NCBI GenBank assembly: GCA_039812845.1
Contig: JBDIBK010000015.1
Location: 1-42,298 of the forward strand
Direction: 5' to 3'
DNA from: JACTMJ01 sp039812845
Lineage (GTDB): Bacteria > Acidobacteriota > Terriglobia > Bryobacterales > Bryobacteraceae
Length of the DNA: 42,298 nt
A program made the position numbers and the translations under genes. The number at the start of each line of letters is the position of its first letter. Position 1 is the first letter of the stretch. The notes beneath the pieces are model-generated. The model was not told the origin of the DNA, made no database searches, and worked only from the letters and a program-made list of their open reading frames with translations. This document shows positions 40,774-42,298 of the stretch, piece by piece.

Positions 40774-41748
40774 ATGCAAATCGACGCTAGCCTGCGCCAG
40801 GAGAAACTTGAGTGCTTCTTTCCATTACGCGAAGATATGGGGTGGCCAGAAGGAGAACTTTATAGAGACCTTTCGATCGAACGCATGGGCTTTCCCGGTG
40901 ATTTAGGTTCTACTGATTGCTTTTCGATTTCTCAAGCACAACGCGATGATCTCGCGACGTCCACACTTTGGCTTCGTTATGCTTTTCAATGCCCAATAGG
41001 GTATCGATCGACAGCCTACGAACGCGCGAATAGCCGTGTTAGTGACCTCGCGAGCCTGATGTTTGCATTGTGTCCCAAGCCTCCTAAGTGCACGATTGTA
41101 TTCCGACGTTCGGGTCCCTTAACTTGCGCAGATAGGATATGTACGCTTCCAGAGTACTTCCAGAGACCAATCCGGGTGCCTATTACTGATTTTGACGCCC
41201 CGTCTCTCGATGAGCTGCGGGATGCATGTGTGAGGCTCCGAGATTGCTATGATGCTTCCATGATCCGGCTTATCCATTCGGTAAGATTTCTAGCACACGG
41301 CATGCAGGCGCGCGAAGCACACTTGGCAACACTCCTTTGGTCTATTGGACTTGACGGAATGCTCATGGCTGTAAACGAGAAGGTATTCGTATCCCGGTTG
41401 TGCAGGCTACTAGGACCGGACTCATACGTGTTTGGCAAAGGGGCGGATTGGGGAACACAACCGAGGGTTCTCGTGAAAGAGGTTGCGAAAGACCTTTATC
41501 AGTTCCGAAGTGAGATCGCGCACGGAAAGGAAATCTCGACACGGTTCCGTGAGAAGCGAACGCTCGAGTCAACTGCAAAAAGTCCGATCATATGCGGCGA
41601 CCTTGGCGATAAGATGGAATATCGAGCCATCTTGCACTCGGCCGCGATGTTTCTGCTTTCGGCCGGGATTCGTGCTGTGTTTACCAACGCCGAGCTGTAT
41701 AAAGAGGCGAGCGACAAAGGGCGCTGGCGAGCGTACCTGGATGGGTGA
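40774..41748 (+). CDS. Apea/HEPN-like protein of unknown function
   Basis: 324 residues. The C-terminal third has R245-S-E-I-A-H250, the R-x4-H motif of HEPN ribonuclease-type domains, in a helical setting (L-Y-Q-F-R-S-E-I-A-H-G), with a preceding helix around A-H-L-A-T-L-L-W-S-I-G-L-D. The N-terminal two-thirds is not recognised. Codon and base use are clearly less GC-rich than in the flanking operons, which suggests transfer. HEPN proteins are often RNases in defence or toxin-antitoxin systems, but no MNT partner gene is adjacent. Very good ribosome binding site. Confidence 0.7.
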   Translation: MQIDASLRQEKLECFFPLREDMGWPEGELYRDLSIERMGFPGDLGSTDCFSISQAQRDDLATSTLWLRYAFQCPIGYRSTAYERANSRVSDLASLMFALCPKPPKCTIVFRRSGPLTCADRICTLPEYFQRPIRVPITDFDAPSLDELRDACVRLRDCYDASMIRLIHSVRFLAHGMQAREAHLATLLWSIGLDGMLMAVNEKVFVSRLCRLLGPDSYVFGKGADWGTQPRVLVKEVAKDLYQFRSEIAHGKEISTRFREKRTLESTAKSPIICGDLGDKMEYRAILHSAAMFLLSAGIRAVFTNAELYKEASDKGRWRAYLDG

Positions 41749-41917
41749 GTTGCCCTGGAACCGTTGTGATCTGCTCGTAAGCGTTCGCAGCCCGAAGCAG
41801 GCAGCGGCAATCGTTCACGGAGCCTCTGCCTGTTGATTCTCGCAACAATATGGTTCTCACAACGAAGTTATGCCCGAGTTGGCCGAACCGTTGATTCTCT
41901 GCATGCTTCGAGATAGG
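41749..41917 (+). other. Intergenic stretch with a 7-bp hairpin
   Basis: CAGGCAG (41798-41804) and CTGCCTG (41826-41832) form a stem with a 21-nt loop and no T-tract. It may end the HEPN-like transcript weakly. Nothing else is seen. Confidence 0.3.
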
Positions 41918-42298
41918 TCATATCCCTCTTTTCTGTAAAGGATTTTCGATTTCGACTGCGGAAATCGCTTTATTCTCGATTGAGATCACTGGATTTCGAT
42001 AAATCTTGACCTGGAGTCTGCAGGATTCCTTCAAGACAAGACGGTGCCCACTGGGGCGCGGATGGTAGGCTAGGCCGCCCTGGTCCATTCGCTGAGTGTT
42101 GCCGCTCCCGTTCGCCGCCCAAGCTGTGTCTCGGACCAGTACATCGGAGGCAGCCGGAGGGAGGTCCCCGAAGCCTAGGATCGTCACTTCGGCCGGAAGG
42201 GTGGGGATCTTCAGTTTCGGCAAGGGGGGATGACGTTTGGGGAACTGGTGGTGGCCGGAGATTCGGCGACCAGAAAGTACTACCCGGGCAGGGGAGGG
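41918..42298 (-). CDS. Doubtful open frame running off the window end
   Basis: The frame is open from the window edge to a stop at 41918. A TTG at about 42223 (P-K-L-K-I-P-T-L-P-A-E-V) has no ribosome binding site. The sequence has no motif known to me, and the low-GC part near the stop argues for decayed or noncoding DNA. It could equally be the end of a gene that starts outside. Confidence 0.2.
   Translation of the reverse strand, partial: PSPARVVLSGRRISGHHQFPKRHPPLPKLKIPTLPAEVTILGFGDLPPAASDVLVRDTAWAANGSGNTQRMDQGGLAYHPRPSGHRLVLKESCRLQVKIYRNPVISIENKAISAVEIENPLQKRGI

Noticed and set aside
42291..42298. GGGGAGGG at the window end as the 5' acceptor strand matching the 39051-39057 fragment
   Set aside because: The order is wrong for one tRNA (3' end lies upstream), and an 8-nt G-rich match is easily chance.

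Overview
This window is GC-rich chromosomal DNA, most likely from an Acidobacteriota member of the Bryobacter/Solibacter lineage. That placement is inferred from family content. A secreted serine hydrolase ends in what looks like the Solibacter-type C-terminal domain (TIGR03437). There is also a 1162-residue Oar-like TonB-dependent receptor with an N-terminal carboxypeptidase-regulatory domain, Tat-exported sulfatases, a DUF1080 protein, a Tat-exported Gfo/Idh/MocA oxidoreductase and a short CsgG-type lipid-envelope protein beside a PknB-like kinase. No rRNA and no complete tRNA were found.

Layout. 1-12.6 kb is mostly housekeeping: an MFS pump, a radical SAM protein, a minus-strand set thpR-plsY-gpsA (RNA end processing and phospholipid synthesis), a 3-methyladenine glycosylase, an HU/IHF protein upstream of a site-2-type protease, a flavin reductase, a secreted VirB10/TrbI-like protein, a SAM methyltransferase and gyrA. 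12.9-23.3 kb looks like a glycan-use region: an alginate-lyase-family protein, a LacD-type class I aldolase, a SIS-domain sugar-phosphate protein, two cysteine sulfatases and the large outer-membrane receptor. 23.6-26.6 kb holds a CsgG-family lipoprotein-like protein and a transmembrane Ser/Thr kinase. 26.7-37.2 kb mixes secreted catabolic enzymes (alpha/beta hydrolase, DUF1080, M3 oligopeptidase, Gfo/Idh/MocA, three-domain serine hydrolase) with a Xre-RES toxin-antitoxin pair that carries a perfect 13-bp inverted repeat over its promoter, and ends with a FemAB/CelD-like acetyltransferase.

37.2-42.3 kb is different. It holds an HTH-like protein with a long degenerate Val/Met-Asp-Thr repeat, 1.5 kb without a convincing gene, a 28-nt sequence that has the shape of a tRNA/tmRNA 3' end (T-arm, acceptor strand, CCA), a DUF1778-GNAT toxin-antitoxin pair, and a lower-GC gene with a HEPN-type R-x4-H motif. 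This part looks like an accessory or integrated segment.

The best candidates for something little described are the HTH/(V,M)DT-repeat protein and its neighbour, the serine hydrolase fused to an esterase-like domain that has lost its nucleophile, and the orphan HEPN-like protein beside the putative attachment site. Several start codons were moved from the longest reading frame to sites with a good ribosome binding site; many are TTG or GTG.
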